The notes under the pieces: generated by a model
Told to the model about the DNA's origin: nothing
Database searches by the model: none
The model's input: only the letters and a program-made list of their open reading frames with translations
DNA from: JBBSBL01 sp038251325
Lineage (GTDB): Bacteria; Actinomycetota; Thermoleophilia; Solirubrobacterales; Solirubrobacteraceae
Reading direction: 5' to 3'
DNA: 64,000 nt
NCBI GenBank assembly: GCA_038251325.1
Contig: JBBSBL010000001.1
Span: 90,104-154,103, forward strand
Program-made: the position numbers and the translations under genes
Part shown: positions 1 through 8,327 of the stretch, piece after piece
Layout: every line of letters begins with the position of its first letter
Numbering within the stretch: position 1 is the stretch's first letter

Positions 1-428
1 GCGGAGAGGTCGCGGCGGACCAGCTCGAGGTGGAAGGTGTTCACGGCCTCCCACATCTCGGTGGAGATCACATCGCGCACCGTGCGCGCGCGCTCGCGCC
101 CGCGCGCGACGCAGGAGACGATCGAGGCCGGGCTCGCCGCGTCGACGGTGAGCAGCCGCACGACGTCGTCGCGCGTCGCGCGCGTGGTCGCCTTCTCCAA
201 CGCGCGCTCGCCGTCATCCGCGCTCGCACGCGCGGCGGAGCTCTCGGCGGGCTGGGCCCCGATGACCAGCAGGAGCGCCTCCCAGGAGAGCGTGACGCTG
301 ATCGCGTCCGCCCGGCCCTGCAGATCCGCGTGAAAGACGCCGTCGAGCATGCGGGCGGTGAGCTCCGCGCGGCTGAGGTCGCGCCCGAGCCAGAACAGCT
401 CCTGCGCGATGCGGGCGAGCATCGTCAT
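1..428 (-). CDS. alpha-E domain protein (DUF403), 3' part cut by window edge
   Basis: The minus-strand frame opens with ATG at 428 and reads MTMLARIAQELFWLGRDLSR, then RAELTARMLDGVFHADLQG, to the window edge (142 residues, no stop). This start is the family signature of the alpha-helical alpha-E (DUF403) proteins, normally about 310 residues, so more than half lies outside the window. The ATG overlaps the stop of the upstream ATP-grasp gene as ATGA, so the two are translationally coupled. The pair is a conserved bacterial cassette, often found with a transglutaminase-like gene and linked to peptide-bond or amide-ligase chemistry. The exact substrate is unknown. Confidence 0.88.
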   Translation of the reverse strand, partial: MTMLARIAQELFWLGRDLSRAELTARMLDGVFHADLQGRADAISVTLSWEALLLVIGAQPAESSAARASADDGERALEKATTRATRDDVVRLLTVDAASPASIVSCVARGRERARTVRDVISTEMWEAVNTFHLELVRRDLS

Positions 429-1999
429 TGCTGCTGCTGGGACTGGTCGTGCCAGGGCTCGCCGTAGCGCACCTCCGGCAGGGTCGGCGGGACGTACTCC
501 GGCGCGACGTCCCGCGGCTGGTCGGCGTCTTCGAGGACCCAGGTGTCCTTGGAGCCGCCCCCGCGCGAGGAGTTCACGATCAGCGACCCCTCAACCAGGG
601 CCACGCGGGTCAGCCCGCCGGGCACGATCTGGACGTCGTCGGCGTCGACCATGACGGCGAAGGGCCGCAGATCGACGTGCCGGGCCGCGAGGCGGCCGTC
701 GGCCTGGGTCGTCGGCACCGTGGAGAGCCGGACGAGGTCCTGGGCGATCCAGCGACCGGGGTCGCGCTCGACGAGGGCGCGCTGGCGGGCCAGCGCCGCC
801 GCGTCGGCGGCGGGGCCGATGAAGACGCCCTTGCCCCCGGACTCCCCGGTCGGCTTCACGACGATCTCGGCCAGGCGCTCGAGGCACTCGGCGCGCTGCT
901 CGGGATCGGCGAGCAGGTGGGTGCGCACGTTGCGGAGCACCGGCTCCTCGCCGAGGTAGAAGCGGATCATCTCGGGGACGTAGTGGTGGATGGCCTTGTC
1001 GTCGGCCACCCCGGTGCCGATCGCGTTGGCGATGGCCACCGTCCCGGTCCGGTAGGCCCGCAGCAGCCCGGGGACCCCGAGCAGCGTGTCGGGGCGGAAC
1101 TCCAGCGGATCGATGAAGTCGTCGTCCAGGCGCCGGTACACGGAGTGGACGCGAGCGAGGCCGGCGGTGGTCCGCATATAACAGACCTGCTCGCGGACGA
1201 CGAGGTCCGAGGCCTCGACGAGCTCGACGCCCATCTGGCGGGCCAGGTAGGCGTGCTCGAAGTAGGCCGAGTTCGACGGGCCGGGGGTCCAGACGACGAC
1301 CGTGGGATCGCCGTCGCCGGCGGGCGCGACGCTGCGCAGCGCGGTGAGCAGGAGCTGCGGGTAGTGCTCGACCGGCCGGACCCGGTAGCCGGAGAACAGC
1401 TCGGGGACGAGGCGGGCCATCGCCACCCGGTTCTCGAGCACGTAGGAGATGCCCGACGGGGTCCGCACGTTGTCCTCGAGCACGAGCCAGGCGCCGTCGG
1501 CGTCGCGGACGAGGTCGCAGCCGCCGACGTGGCAGTAGACCCCGCCGGGCGGCCGCACGCCATGGACCGGCCGGGCGAAGTGCGAGCGGCTGACGATCAG
1601 CGACCACGGCACGATTCCCGCCCGGACGATCTCGTGGCCGTGGTAGACGTCGTCGACGAAGGCGTTCAGCGCGCGGATCCGCTGCGCCACCCCACGCTCG
1701 ATGGTCTCCCACTCCGCCGCGGGGATGATGCGGGGCACGAGATCGAGCGGGAACGGCCGGTCGCGCACTGCGCGGTCGCCATCCCCGCCGCTGACCTCGA
1801 AGGTGATGCCTTGGTCCATGAAGATCGCGTCGCGCCGGCGGCCGGCCGCGGCGAGCCCCTCGGCGCCGAGGTGGGCCAGCGACCGGGCCCGCGTCCCGGC
1901 GTGCTCCCACGGCGCGCCGCCGGCCCCGAACACCTCGTCCAGGCACCCCGGCGCCGGGGCGTAGCCGGGCGCCGGGGTCGGGGTGCTGACGTCGGCCAT
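425..1999 (-). CDS. circularly permuted ATP-grasp protein (COG2308, type 2)
   Basis: A 524-residue protein starting at the ATG at 1999 (MADVSTPTPAPGYAPAPG); the frame stays open upstream but has no family similarity there. It carries the DUF404/DUF407-type permuted ATP-grasp features: FMDQGITFEV near residue 65, DLVPRIIPAAEWE near 90, VLEDNVRTPSGISYVLENR near 175, IVVKPTGESGGKGVFIGP for nucleotide binding in the C-terminal third, and DLRPFAVMV near the end. It probably forms an amide or peptide bond using ATP. It is the upstream partner of the alpha-E gene (ATGA overlap). It is divergent from the MFS gene at 2127, with 127 bp between the starts. Confidence 0.9.
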   Translation of the reverse strand: MADVSTPTPAPGYAPAPGCLDEVFGAGGAPWEHAGTRARSLAHLGAEGLAAAGRRRDAIFMDQGITFEVSGGDGDRAVRDRPFPLDLVPRIIPAAEWETIERGVAQRIRALNAFVDDVYHGHEIVRAGIVPWSLIVSRSHFARPVHGVRPPGGVYCHVGGCDLVRDADGAWLVLEDNVRTPSGISYVLENRVAMARLVPELFSGYRVRPVEHYPQLLLTALRSVAPAGDGDPTVVVWTPGPSNSAYFEHAYLARQMGVELVEASDLVVREQVCYMRTTAGLARVHSVYRRLDDDFIDPLEFRPDTLLGVPGLLRAYRTGTVAIANAIGTGVADDKAIHHYVPEMIRFYLGEEPVLRNVRTHLLADPEQRAECLERLAEIVVKPTGESGGKGVFIGPAADAAALARQRALVERDPGRWIAQDLVRLSTVPTTQADGRLAARHVDLRPFAVMVDADDVQIVPGGLTRVALVEGSLIVNSSRGGGSKDTWVLEDADQPRDVAPEYVPPTLPEVRYGEPWHDQSQQQQ

Positions 2000-2112
2000 G
2001 GAGGGGATTCTGACGCCGCGCGCGCCCGGCCACATCCGCCAGGGTGGACAGTCTGCGCAGGCCGGGCCTCGCCCGTCGGGCGGGGCGCGGCCCGGGCTCC
2101 GAGGCGGGCTCG

Positions 2113-2118
2113 TAGGCT
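2113..2118 (+). promoter_or_regulatory. -10-like TAGGCT just upstream of MFS start
   Basis: TAGGCT ends 8 nt before the GTG at 2127. This fits a leaderless or near-leaderless transcript and supports that GTG over the upstream in-frame ATG at 1983. No clear -35 is visible. Confidence 0.4.
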
Positions 2119-2126
2119 GGTGGCCC

Positions 2127-3332
2127 GTGGAAGCCGGAACGCTCACCGCCGCCTTTCGGGCACGCGCTTCGGCGCGCCGGCTCGCGTTCGCCGGCCTCGT
2201 CGGCGCCGCGGTGTGCAACTTCCTCGCGGTCGGCGCCGTCATCCCCGTGCTCCCGCGCTACGTCAAGGGCCCGATCGGGGCGGGAGACGTCGCGGTCGGC
2301 GTGGTCGTCGGCGCGTTCGCCGTGGCCGCGATCTTCAGCCGGCCCTTCGCGGGCCGGCTCGCCGACCGCCGCGGCCGCCGCGACGTGCTCGTCGGCGGCA
2401 TGGCGCTCTCCGCCGTGGCCGGCGCGCTGCTCTTCGTCCCCGGCGGCGTCCCGGGCCTGATCGTCGCGCGCCTCGTGCTCGGGTTCGCCGAGGGCGCCGT
2501 CTTCACGGCCGGCGCCGCGTGGACCGTCGACGTCGCGCCGGTGGAGCGGCGCGGCCGCATCCTCGGCCTCTTCGGGCTCGCGGTCTGGAGCGGCCTGACG
2601 GTCGGTCCCGCCATCGGGGAGGGGCTCTACGCCGCCGGCGGCTACGACCTCGTGTGGGCCTTCGCGGTGGCGGCGCCGCTGCTCGGGGTCGCGCTCGCCT
2701 GGCGCCTGGAGGACCGCTTCACCGCCCAGGAGCCGACGGGACCGCGCCGGCTCATCCCGCGACCGGCGGTGCGACCCGGGATCTCCCTCTTCCTCGCGAA
2801 CTTCGGCTACGCCGCGATGGCCGCCTTCCTTGTCCTCCATCTCGACGCGCGCGGCATCGGGCATGGCGCGCTGGTCTTCATCGCCTTCGCGGCGGGCGTG
2901 GTCAGCGCCCGGCTCGTCTTCGGACGCCTGCCCGACGTGCTCGGGCCGCGGATCAGCGCGCCGGTCGCCGGCGGGACGGAGGCGATCGGGCTCGTCGTGC
3001 TCGCGCTCGCGCCGTCCCTGCCGATCGCGATCCTGGGGGCCGTGGTCATGGGCACGGGGTTCTCCCTGCTCTACCCCTCGCTCGCGCTCGTCGTGGTCTC
3101 CCGCGTCCCCGAGGACGAGCGGGGCGCGGCGCTCGGCGCGTTCACCGCGTTCTTCGACGCGGGGGTCGGGGTCGGGGCGCTGCTGGCGGGCGTGGCGGTG
3201 GTGGTCGGCGGCTACCCGGCGGCCTTCTGGCTCGCGGCGGGGGCCGCCGTGGCGGGGGTGGCGATGACGCTGACCAACCCGAACATGCCGGGGCCGACCC
3301 GCATTCCCGGCCCCTCCGAGGTCCCGGCATGA
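2127..3332 (+). CDS. MFS transporter (drug/metabolite efflux type)
   Basis: A 401-residue, 12-helix major facilitator protein. The GTG at 2127 (VEAGTLTAAF) is chosen because the frame upstream to 1983 is low-complexity and runs over the divergent gene. The loop 2-3 signature RPFAGRLADRRGRRDVLVGG lies near residue 75, and GFAEGAVFTAGAAWTVD marks helix 4. A second, degenerate motif A is at ARLVFGRLPDVLGPR. The C-terminal half keeps the typical FSLLYPSLALVVVSRVPEDE loop. The substrate cannot be predicted. Its stop overlaps the following SRPBCC gene as ATGA. Confidence 0.85.
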   Translation: MEAGTLTAAFRARASARRLAFAGLVGAAVCNFLAVGAVIPVLPRYVKGPIGAGDVAVGVVVGAFAVAAIFSRPFAGRLADRRGRRDVLVGGMALSAVAGALLFVPGGVPGLIVARLVLGFAEGAVFTAGAAWTVDVAPVERRGRILGLFGLAVWSGLTVGPAIGEGLYAAGGYDLVWAFAVAAPLLGVALAWRLEDRFTAQEPTGPRRLIPRPAVRPGISLFLANFGYAAMAAFLVLHLDARGIGHGALVFIAFAAGVVSARLVFGRLPDVLGPRISAPVAGGTEAIGLVVLALAPSLPIAILGAVVMGTGFSLLYPSLALVVVSRVPEDERGAALGAFTAFFDAGVGVGALLAGVAVVVGGYPAAFWLAAGAAVAGVAMTLTNPNMPGPTRIPGPSEVPA

Positions 3333-3802
3333 ACCCGCTGCGCACGGCGGCGGCGACCGGTGTCGCGCCCGGGACGCCGGACGAGCTCTGGGCGCTGCTC
3401 GCCGATCCCTCGCGCTTCGTGAGCTGGGCCGCCCTCACCCGGGAGGTGCTCGACTACGACGAGCCGCTCGGCCTCGGCGGGCGCTACGTCGAGCGCAACG
3501 TGGTCTTCGGCCCGTTCACGGCCGTGAACACCTTCACGGTGGTCGAGGAGGTCCCGCCGCGGCGTGCCGTGCATCGCGTCACGGGCGCGCGCCTGGCGAG
3601 CGAAATGTGGTTCTTCGTCGAGCTCGGCCCGGCGGCCGCCGGGACGCAGGTGACGATCGGGCTGCGCTACCGCGCCGCGCTCGGCCGGGCCGGCGACCGG
3701 TTCGCGCGGGCGGTGGTCCAGCCACGTCTGCGGCGCGGCTTCCGCGAGACGGTGGAGAACGTCGCCACCGTCGCGCGACGGGACGGGCTGGGCCGGGACT
3801 GA
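3329..3802 (+). CDS. SRPBCC / polyketide cyclase-like START-fold protein
   Basis: A 157-residue protein starting with ATG at 3329, overlapping the MFS stop (ATGA). The pattern ATGVAPGTPDELWALLADPS near the N-terminus, then a W, the conserved GGRYVERNVVFGPFTAVN strand pair, and a C-terminal helix (RFARAVVQPRLRRGFRETVE) match the small ligand-binding SRPBCC (START/Bet v1) fold. The ligand is unknown. Tight coupling to the exporter suggests a shared hydrophobic substrate or binding role, but that is inference. Confidence 0.75.
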   Translation: MNPLRTAAATGVAPGTPDELWALLADPSRFVSWAALTREVLDYDEPLGLGGRYVERNVVFGPFTAVNTFTVVEEVPPRRAVHRVTGARLASEMWFFVELGPAAAGTQVTIGLRYRAALGRAGDRFARAVVQPRLRRGFRETVENVATVARRDGLGRD

Positions 3803-3863
3803 AGGCCGGCCGCCGAGCGGCGATCACCGTCCCACACCCGAGAACGGAGAGCTGAGGGCGATC

Positions 3864-3962
3864 ATGCAAGGCGGACGGATGCGGCGGGGCTGGGAGCTGG
3901 CGAAGACCTCGTGGGCGGTGCTGCGGGCCGACCGCTCGCTGCTGCTCTTCCCGATCGTCGGG
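3864..3962 (+). pseudogene. truncated N-terminus of a DUF6159-type membrane protein
   Basis: ATG at 3864 follows a purine-rich leader (GAGCTGAGGGCG). The first 33 residues, GGRMRRGWELAKTSWAVLRA then DRSLLLFPIVG, match the start of DUF6159 integral membrane proteins, which are normally about 280 residues with several helices. The match stops at about 3962. The same frame stays open through unrelated arginine-rich sequence into the downstream CorA frame, but that continuation is not a gene. This is a 5' gene fragment fused to the remains of an oxidoreductase. Confidence 0.6.
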
Positions 3963-4665
3963 GGTCGAGCTGCGCGAGGGCACGAACGTCACCGGCCTGC
4001 GCATCGCCGGCGGGCGGGTGGCGGGCGTGGAGACCGGCGCCGGCTTCGTGGCGAGCGACCGCGTGATCCTCGCCGGCGGTTGGGGCCAGCGGGCGCTGGC
4101 CGCGATGGCCGGCGATCGCGGCGTCCCGATCGGCGCCGTGCGCCACCAGGTAGCGGTGACCGGCCCCCACCCCCAGCTCGCCGACGCGCTGCCGATGGGG
4201 TTCGACCTCGGCGCCGGCCTGTACTGGCGAGAGGAGGAGGGCGGGCTCCTGTTCGGAATGAGCAACCCCCAGGAGCCGCCGGGCGAGGCGACGGGGATCG
4301 ACTGGCGGATGCTCGAGAGGATCCGCGAGCGGCTCGGGACGCTCCTCCCGCTCACCCGCGAGCTCGACCTCCGCCGGCTGTGGGCGGCGACAATCGACTA
4401 CTCGCCCGACCATCTGCCGATCCTCGGCCCGGGGCTCGACGGCGACGGTGCCCCGGTCGCGGGGCTCTGGCTCGCGTCGGCGTCGGGCCACGGGATGATG
4501 TGGGGGCCGGGCGTCGCCCGCGCCGCCGCCGACCTCGCGCTGACCGGGAGCACCGGGGTCACCGACGTCTCCTTCCTCGGCGCCGACCGCTTCGACGCCG
4601 AGGGCCGCTCGTCGCTCGCCACCGACCCGATCGCGCTGCCCTTCCCCGAGGTGGCGGAGGCCTAG
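3961..4665 (+). pseudogene. C-terminal fragment of FAD-dependent DAO-family oxidoreductase
   Basis: From 3961 a different frame reads VELREGTNVTGLRIAGGRVA and continues about 235 residues to TAG at 4665. It ends with a C-terminal FAD-binding segment, WLASASGHGMMWGPGVARA, typical of the DAO family (glycine/sarcosine oxidase, D-amino acid dehydrogenase). LPILGPG precedes it, as expected. The N-terminal Rossmann half with GxGxxG, about 150 residues, is missing. What lies upstream is the unrelated DUF6159 fragment. An internal ATG at 4018 could start a short peptide but not a working enzyme. Confidence 0.7.
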
Positions 4666-4724
4666 CCGGCGCCCCGCGGGCAGGAGTCGGCGCGCCGGGC
4701 GGGAACCCCCGCTCGGGACACTCC

Positions 4725-5699
4725 GTGATCGTCGACTGCGCCCACTACCGCGACGGCGTGCGCCAGCAGGCGGCCGTCCTCACCCTCGAGGAGGCGGCCG
4801 CCTGCCACCGGGGCGACGGCTTCGTCTGGCTCGGGCTGCTTGACCCCGACGAGGCGGAGCTGAGCCGCACGCAGGAGATCTTCGAGCTCCACGAGCTCGC
4901 GATCGAGGACACGCTGGCCCGTCACGAGCGCCCGAAGTTCGAGGATTACGACGGGCACCGCTTCGTCGTCCTGCGCACCGCGCGCTACGACGACGCGACC
5001 GAGCGCGTCGAGTTCGGCGAGGTGCAGCTCTTCCTCGGTGCGCGGTTCGCCGTGCTCGTCCGCGAGGGGAAGGCGAGCGAGCTCGCCACCGCCCGGCGCC
5101 GGCTCGAGGCGCGGCCCGACCTGCTCGCCGTCGGCCCCGTCGCCGTGCTCTGGGCGGTGCTGGACAAGATCGTCGACGACTACGAGCCCGTGGTCGGCGG
5201 CCTGGAGAACGACGTCGCCGAGGTCGAGGCGACGGTGTTCTCGGCCGACGCGCCGCGCGAGGACCCGGCGCAGCGCATCTACTTCCTCAAGCGCGAGCTC
5301 GGCGAGTTCTACCGGGCCGTGCATCCGCTGATCGCTCCGCTCGAGTCGGTCGAGCGTGGCGCCGTCCCCGAGGTCGAGCCGCTGCGCTCCTACTTCCGCG
5401 ACGTCAACGACCACGCGAAGCTCGTGAACGAGGAGCTCGTCGCGCTCCGCGAGCAGCTCACCTCGATCCTCCAGTCGAGCATCGCGCTGTCCTCCGCCCG
5501 GCAGAACGAGGTCGTGCGGAAGATCTCCGGGTGGGCGGCGATCGTCGCCGTGCCGACGTTCATCGCCAGCGTGTACGGGATGAACTTCAAGGACATGCCG
5601 GAGCTGGCGTGGGGCGCGGGCTATCCGCTCGCGTTGGCGCTGATGGTCATCTCGGCCACGGCGCTCTATCTCGGGTTCCGCCGGGCCCGCTGGCTCTGA
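4725..5699 (+). CDS. corA: CorA family Mg2+/Co2+ transporter
   Basis: A 324-residue protein from the GTG at 4725 (VIVDCAHYRDG). The long cytoplasmic N-terminal domain includes FVWLGLLDPDEAEL and the conserved HERPKFEDYD near residue 65, followed by a long helical stalk (SYFRDVNDHAKLVNEEL). The two C-terminal transmembrane helices are joined by the ion-selectivity loop YGMN (ASVYGMNFKDMPE). All hallmark CorA elements are present at about the normal length. The frame is open far upstream, but family similarity begins near this GTG. Confidence 0.92.
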   Translation: MIVDCAHYRDGVRQQAAVLTLEEAAACHRGDGFVWLGLLDPDEAELSRTQEIFELHELAIEDTLARHERPKFEDYDGHRFVVLRTARYDDATERVEFGEVQLFLGARFAVLVREGKASELATARRRLEARPDLLAVGPVAVLWAVLDKIVDDYEPVVGGLENDVAEVEATVFSADAPREDPAQRIYFLKRELGEFYRAVHPLIAPLESVERGAVPEVEPLRSYFRDVNDHAKLVNEELVALREQLTSILQSSIALSSARQNEVVRKISGWAAIVAVPTFIASVYGMNFKDMPELAWGAGYPLALALMVISATALYLGFRRARWL

Positions 5700-5740
5700 T
5701 CCGCGCGATACTCCCGGTTGGACCGTCGCGAGGAGAGAGG

Positions 5741-6136
5741 ATGACCGACGGCGACATCGAGGTCGTGCGCCGCCTGGTGGCGGCCTTCAACGCCGGGGAC
5801 GACGACGCCGTGCGCCCGTTGCTCCACCCCGAGGTCGAGCTCTCCTCCGTCGTCCTCGGGGGCACGACCTACCACGGCGAGGCCGGCCTCACCGCCTACC
5901 GCCGGGATATCGACGAGGTGTTCGAGAACTGGCACTCCGAGGACGACCGGTTCCTCGCGGCGGGGGATGGCCGGGTGCTGTGGCTCTACCGCATCGTCGG
6001 GAAGGGGCGGCACAGCGGCATCGGGGTGGACCAGCCGATGGGCCTCGTCTGGACGCTCTCCGACGGTCTGCTGCGGCGCGGGATCATCCACCCCGACCAC
6101 GCGTCGGCGCGGCGGGCGGCGGGATTGGAGGACTGA
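5741..6136 (+). CDS. SnoaL-like / NTF2-fold protein
   Basis: A 131-residue protein starting with ATG at 5741 behind a strong AGGAGAGAGG ribosome site. VVRRLVAAFNAGDDDAVRPL followed by LHPEVELSS is the classic start of the SnoaL-like NTF2 superfamily, with YHGEAGLTAYRRDIDEVF and a terminal beta strand (SDGLLRRGIIHPDHASA). These small alpha+beta-barrel proteins act as cyclases, isomerases or ligand binders. The function here is unknown. A second NTF2-like gene follows 5 bp downstream. Confidence 0.8.
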   Translation: MTDGDIEVVRRLVAAFNAGDDDAVRPLLHPEVELSSVVLGGTTYHGEAGLTAYRRDIDEVFENWHSEDDRFLAAGDGRVLWLYRIVGKGRHSGIGVDQPMGLVWTLSDGLLRRGIIHPDHASARRAAGLED

Positions 6137-6141
6137 CGTCG

Positions 6142-6564
6142 ATGTCCGAGGCAAACGTCCAGTTCGTCCGCGGCCTCTTCGAGGCGTCGGCGAGCATGGA
6201 CCGAGAGGCGCTCATCGCGGCCCTGCCCGACCTCGTTCCGCAGTTCACCCAGCCCGACGTCGAGTGGGTCGAGGATCCGCGGCGGGCCGACGGACAGGTC
6301 CGGCGCGGCCACGCCGGCGTGCTCGACTCGTGGACGCGCTGGCTCGAGCAGTGGAGTCAGTACGACGTCGTCCTGGAGGAGGTCGTCGACTGCGGTGAGG
6401 ACGTCTTCGTCGCGGCTCGGGAACAGGCGCGCGGGGCGGCGAGCGGCGTGCCGGTCAGCTCGCGGATCTTCGTCGTCGTGACCGTGCGGGAGGGCAAGAT
6501 CGCCCGCTGGCGGGAGTTCTACGACGAGGCGCCGGCCCGCGCAGCAGCCGGGCTGGATCCGTGA
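6142..6564 (+). CDS. second SnoaL-like / NTF2-fold protein
   Basis: A 140-residue NTF2-like protein, ATG at 6142. It reads NVQFVRGLFEASASMDREAL, then FTQPDVEWVEDP, GHAGVLDSWTRWLEQW, and the end strand VREGKIARWREFYDEAPAR, which is typical of the DUF4440/SnoaL group. It lies 5 bp after the previous family member, so the two may form a heteromer or be a tandem duplicate. Its stop overlaps the GTG of the next gene (GTGA), indicating one operon. Confidence 0.8.
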   Translation: MSEANVQFVRGLFEASASMDREALIAALPDLVPQFTQPDVEWVEDPRRADGQVRRGHAGVLDSWTRWLEQWSQYDVVLEEVVDCGEDVFVAAREQARGAASGVPVSSRIFVVVTVREGKIARWREFYDEAPARAAAGLDP

Positions 6565-7343
6565 CCACGGCCGGCCCCGTGCCGCCCGGCCGTCGTCTCG
6601 TCACGATCCCGATCAGCCACTACTGCGAGAAGGCGCGCTGGGCGCTCGACCGGGCCGGCCTCGCCTACCGCGAGGAGCGCCACGTCCAAGTCGTGCATCG
6701 CGTGGCGGCGCGGCGAGCGGGCGGCGGTCCGACCGTGCCGGTGCTCGTGGCCCCGGAGGGCCTCTACCCCGAATCGGCGGAGATCCTGGCCTATGCGGAC
6801 CGTCATGCCGACCCGGCGCGTCGTCTGGCCCCGCCCGCGACCGATTCCTCCGCCGAGATGTCCGCGTTCGAGCGGCGCCTCGACGACGACCTCGGACCGC
6901 ATGCCCGGCGTTGGACCTACTCCCGGTTCCTCCCGCTGCCCGACCTCGCCGCCGCCTACAACTGCGCGGGGGTGCCGGCGTGGGAGCGCCGAGCGTTCCC
7001 GCTCGCCTACCCGCTCGTCTCCGCCTACATCCGGCGCCATCTGCGGGTCGACGCCGCGACGACGGCGGAATCCGCGCGCGCCGTCGGGACGGCGTTCGAC
7101 GCGATCGCCGAGCGGCTGTCCGACGGGCGCCGCTTCCTGTTCGGCGACGCGTTCACCTCGGCCGACCTGACGTTCGCGTCGCTCGCCGCCGCCGTGCTCC
7201 TGCCGCCGGAGTACGGGGTGCCGTTGCCCCAGCCGGCGGAGCTGCCGCCGGAGACGGCGCGCGAGGTCCAGACGTTCCGCGCGCACGCGGCGGGCGCGTA
7301 CGCGCTGCGTCTGTTCCGTGAGGAGCGGCGCGGGTCGCCGTAG
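6561..7343 (+). CDS. glutathione S-transferase-like thioredoxin-fold protein
   Basis: A 260-residue protein beginning with GTG at 6561, overlapping the preceding stop. The N-terminal domain contains TIPISHYCEKARWALDRAGL near residue 17, where SxxCxKxxW resembles the active-site region of GST/glutaredoxin-like proteins, and PTVPVLV with the cis-Pro. PESAEILAYAD replaces the usual ES..I..YL. The C-terminal half is helical with FLFGDAFTSADLTFASLAAA, the N-capping box region of GST C-domains. Actinobacteria generally lack glutathione, so mycothiol or another thiol may be used; that is inference. Confidence 0.78.
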   Translation: MTTAGPVPPGRRLVTIPISHYCEKARWALDRAGLAYREERHVQVVHRVAARRAGGGPTVPVLVAPEGLYPESAEILAYADRHADPARRLAPPATDSSAEMSAFERRLDDDLGPHARRWTYSRFLPLPDLAAAYNCAGVPAWERRAFPLAYPLVSAYIRRHLRVDAATTAESARAVGTAFDAIAERLSDGRRFLFGDAFTSADLTFASLAAAVLLPPEYGVPLPQPAELPPETAREVQTFRAHAAGAYALRLFREERRGSP

Positions 7344-7393
7344 CGCCAGTGGCCACCCGCGACCCTCCGGTCGCCGCGTGCCACCATCAGCGT

Positions 7394-8323
7394 GTGAGCG
7401 CCCACGTCCGAGGTCGACGGTCGGGACGGCGCGGCGCCGCGTGGCCGGTCGCCGTCGCCGGTATCTGCGCGATCGCGCTCATCGTCATCGCGGTCGTGGT
7501 CGCCGGCGCCGGCGCCAGCGGCGAGTCGGAGGACACGCGGTACTACGTCTCCCTCGGCGACTCGCTGGCCGGCGGCGTCCAACCCGACGCGGAGGGCCAC
7601 AACGGGATCACCGGCGAGGGATACACCGACGTCGTGGAGCGCTCGCTCGGCCGCGCGGCGCGGGATCTGCGCCATCTCAAGCTCGGCTGCCAGGGAACCA
7701 CCGCCACGCTCATCAGCGGCGAGTCGTGCGACGCGCGCTACGGCCCCGGAGGCCAGCTCGCCCAGGCCGAGCGGCTGCTGCGTCGCCACCGCCGGCGCAC
7801 GTCCCTCGTCACGATCGGCATCGGCGACAACGACGTCGAGGCGTGTCTCGGCGACGGCCGCATCGACCGTCGCTGCGTGGCGCGCGGCATGCGGCAGGTG
7901 CGCCGCAACCTGCCGCGCATCGCGGCACGGCTCCGCGCCGCGGCCGGCCCCGAGACGCGGATGGTGGGCGTCACCGACTACGACCAGTTCCTCGCCTACT
8001 GGCTGCGCGGGGGGGCGGAGCGCGACTTCGCGCGCGCGTCGGTCATCGTCATCCGATCGCTCAACCTGACGATGGCGGCCATCTACCGCCGGGCTGGATT
8101 CGGCGTCGCCGACGCGTGGCCCGCGTTCCGATCCGGTGAGCTGCGCGCGCGGACCGCGCTGCGCGGCCGCGGCCGGGTCCCCCTCGCGGTGGCGCGGATC
8201 TGCCGCTGGACCTGGGCGTGCAGCCACCCGCCGATCGGGTTCAACGATCACGCCAATGCCACCGGGTACCGCGTGATCGCCCGCGTGGTGCTCGCGGCCG
8301 CCGCCGCCAACCCGCACGGCTGA
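7394..8323 (+). CDS. secreted or membrane-anchored SGNH/GDSL hydrolase
   Basis: About 309 residues from the GTG at 7394 (VSAHVRGRRS). An earlier in-frame GTG at 7349 would add 15 residues with no similarity. A basic N-terminus and one hydrophobic segment (AVAGICAIALIVIAVVVAG) form a signal anchor. Block I is YVSLGDSLAGGV with the catalytic Ser. Block III is TIGIGDNDVEAC. Block V is HPPIGFNDHANATGYRVIA, with the Asp-His pair. A probable extracytoplasmic esterase or lipase; its substrate is unknown. Confidence 0.82.
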   Translation: MSAHVRGRRSGRRGAAWPVAVAGICAIALIVIAVVVAGAGASGESEDTRYYVSLGDSLAGGVQPDAEGHNGITGEGYTDVVERSLGRAARDLRHLKLGCQGTTATLISGESCDARYGPGGQLAQAERLLRRHRRRTSLVTIGIGDNDVEACLGDGRIDRRCVARGMRQVRRNLPRIAARLRAAAGPETRMVGVTDYDQFLAYWLRGGAERDFARASVIVIRSLNLTMAAIYRRAGFGVADAWPAFRSGELRARTALRGRGRVPLAVARICRWTWACSHPPIGFNDHANATGYRVIARVVLAAAAANPHG

Positions 8324-8327
8324 CCGG

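Noticed and set aside
428..3802. A 1124-codon open frame on the plus strand
   Set aside because: It runs antisense to the ATP-grasp gene and across the MFS gene in the wrong frame. It is low-complexity (Gly/Arg/Ala/Asp) with no family pattern. Only its last part, 3329-3802, is a real gene. Such frames are common in high-GC DNA because stop codons are rare.
3864..5699. One continuous 611-codon frame from the DUF6159 fragment into CorA
   Set aside because: The middle third is arginine-rich nonsense from the wrong frame of the oxidase fragment. CorA similarity begins near the GTG at 4725, so this is chance read-through, not a fusion protein.
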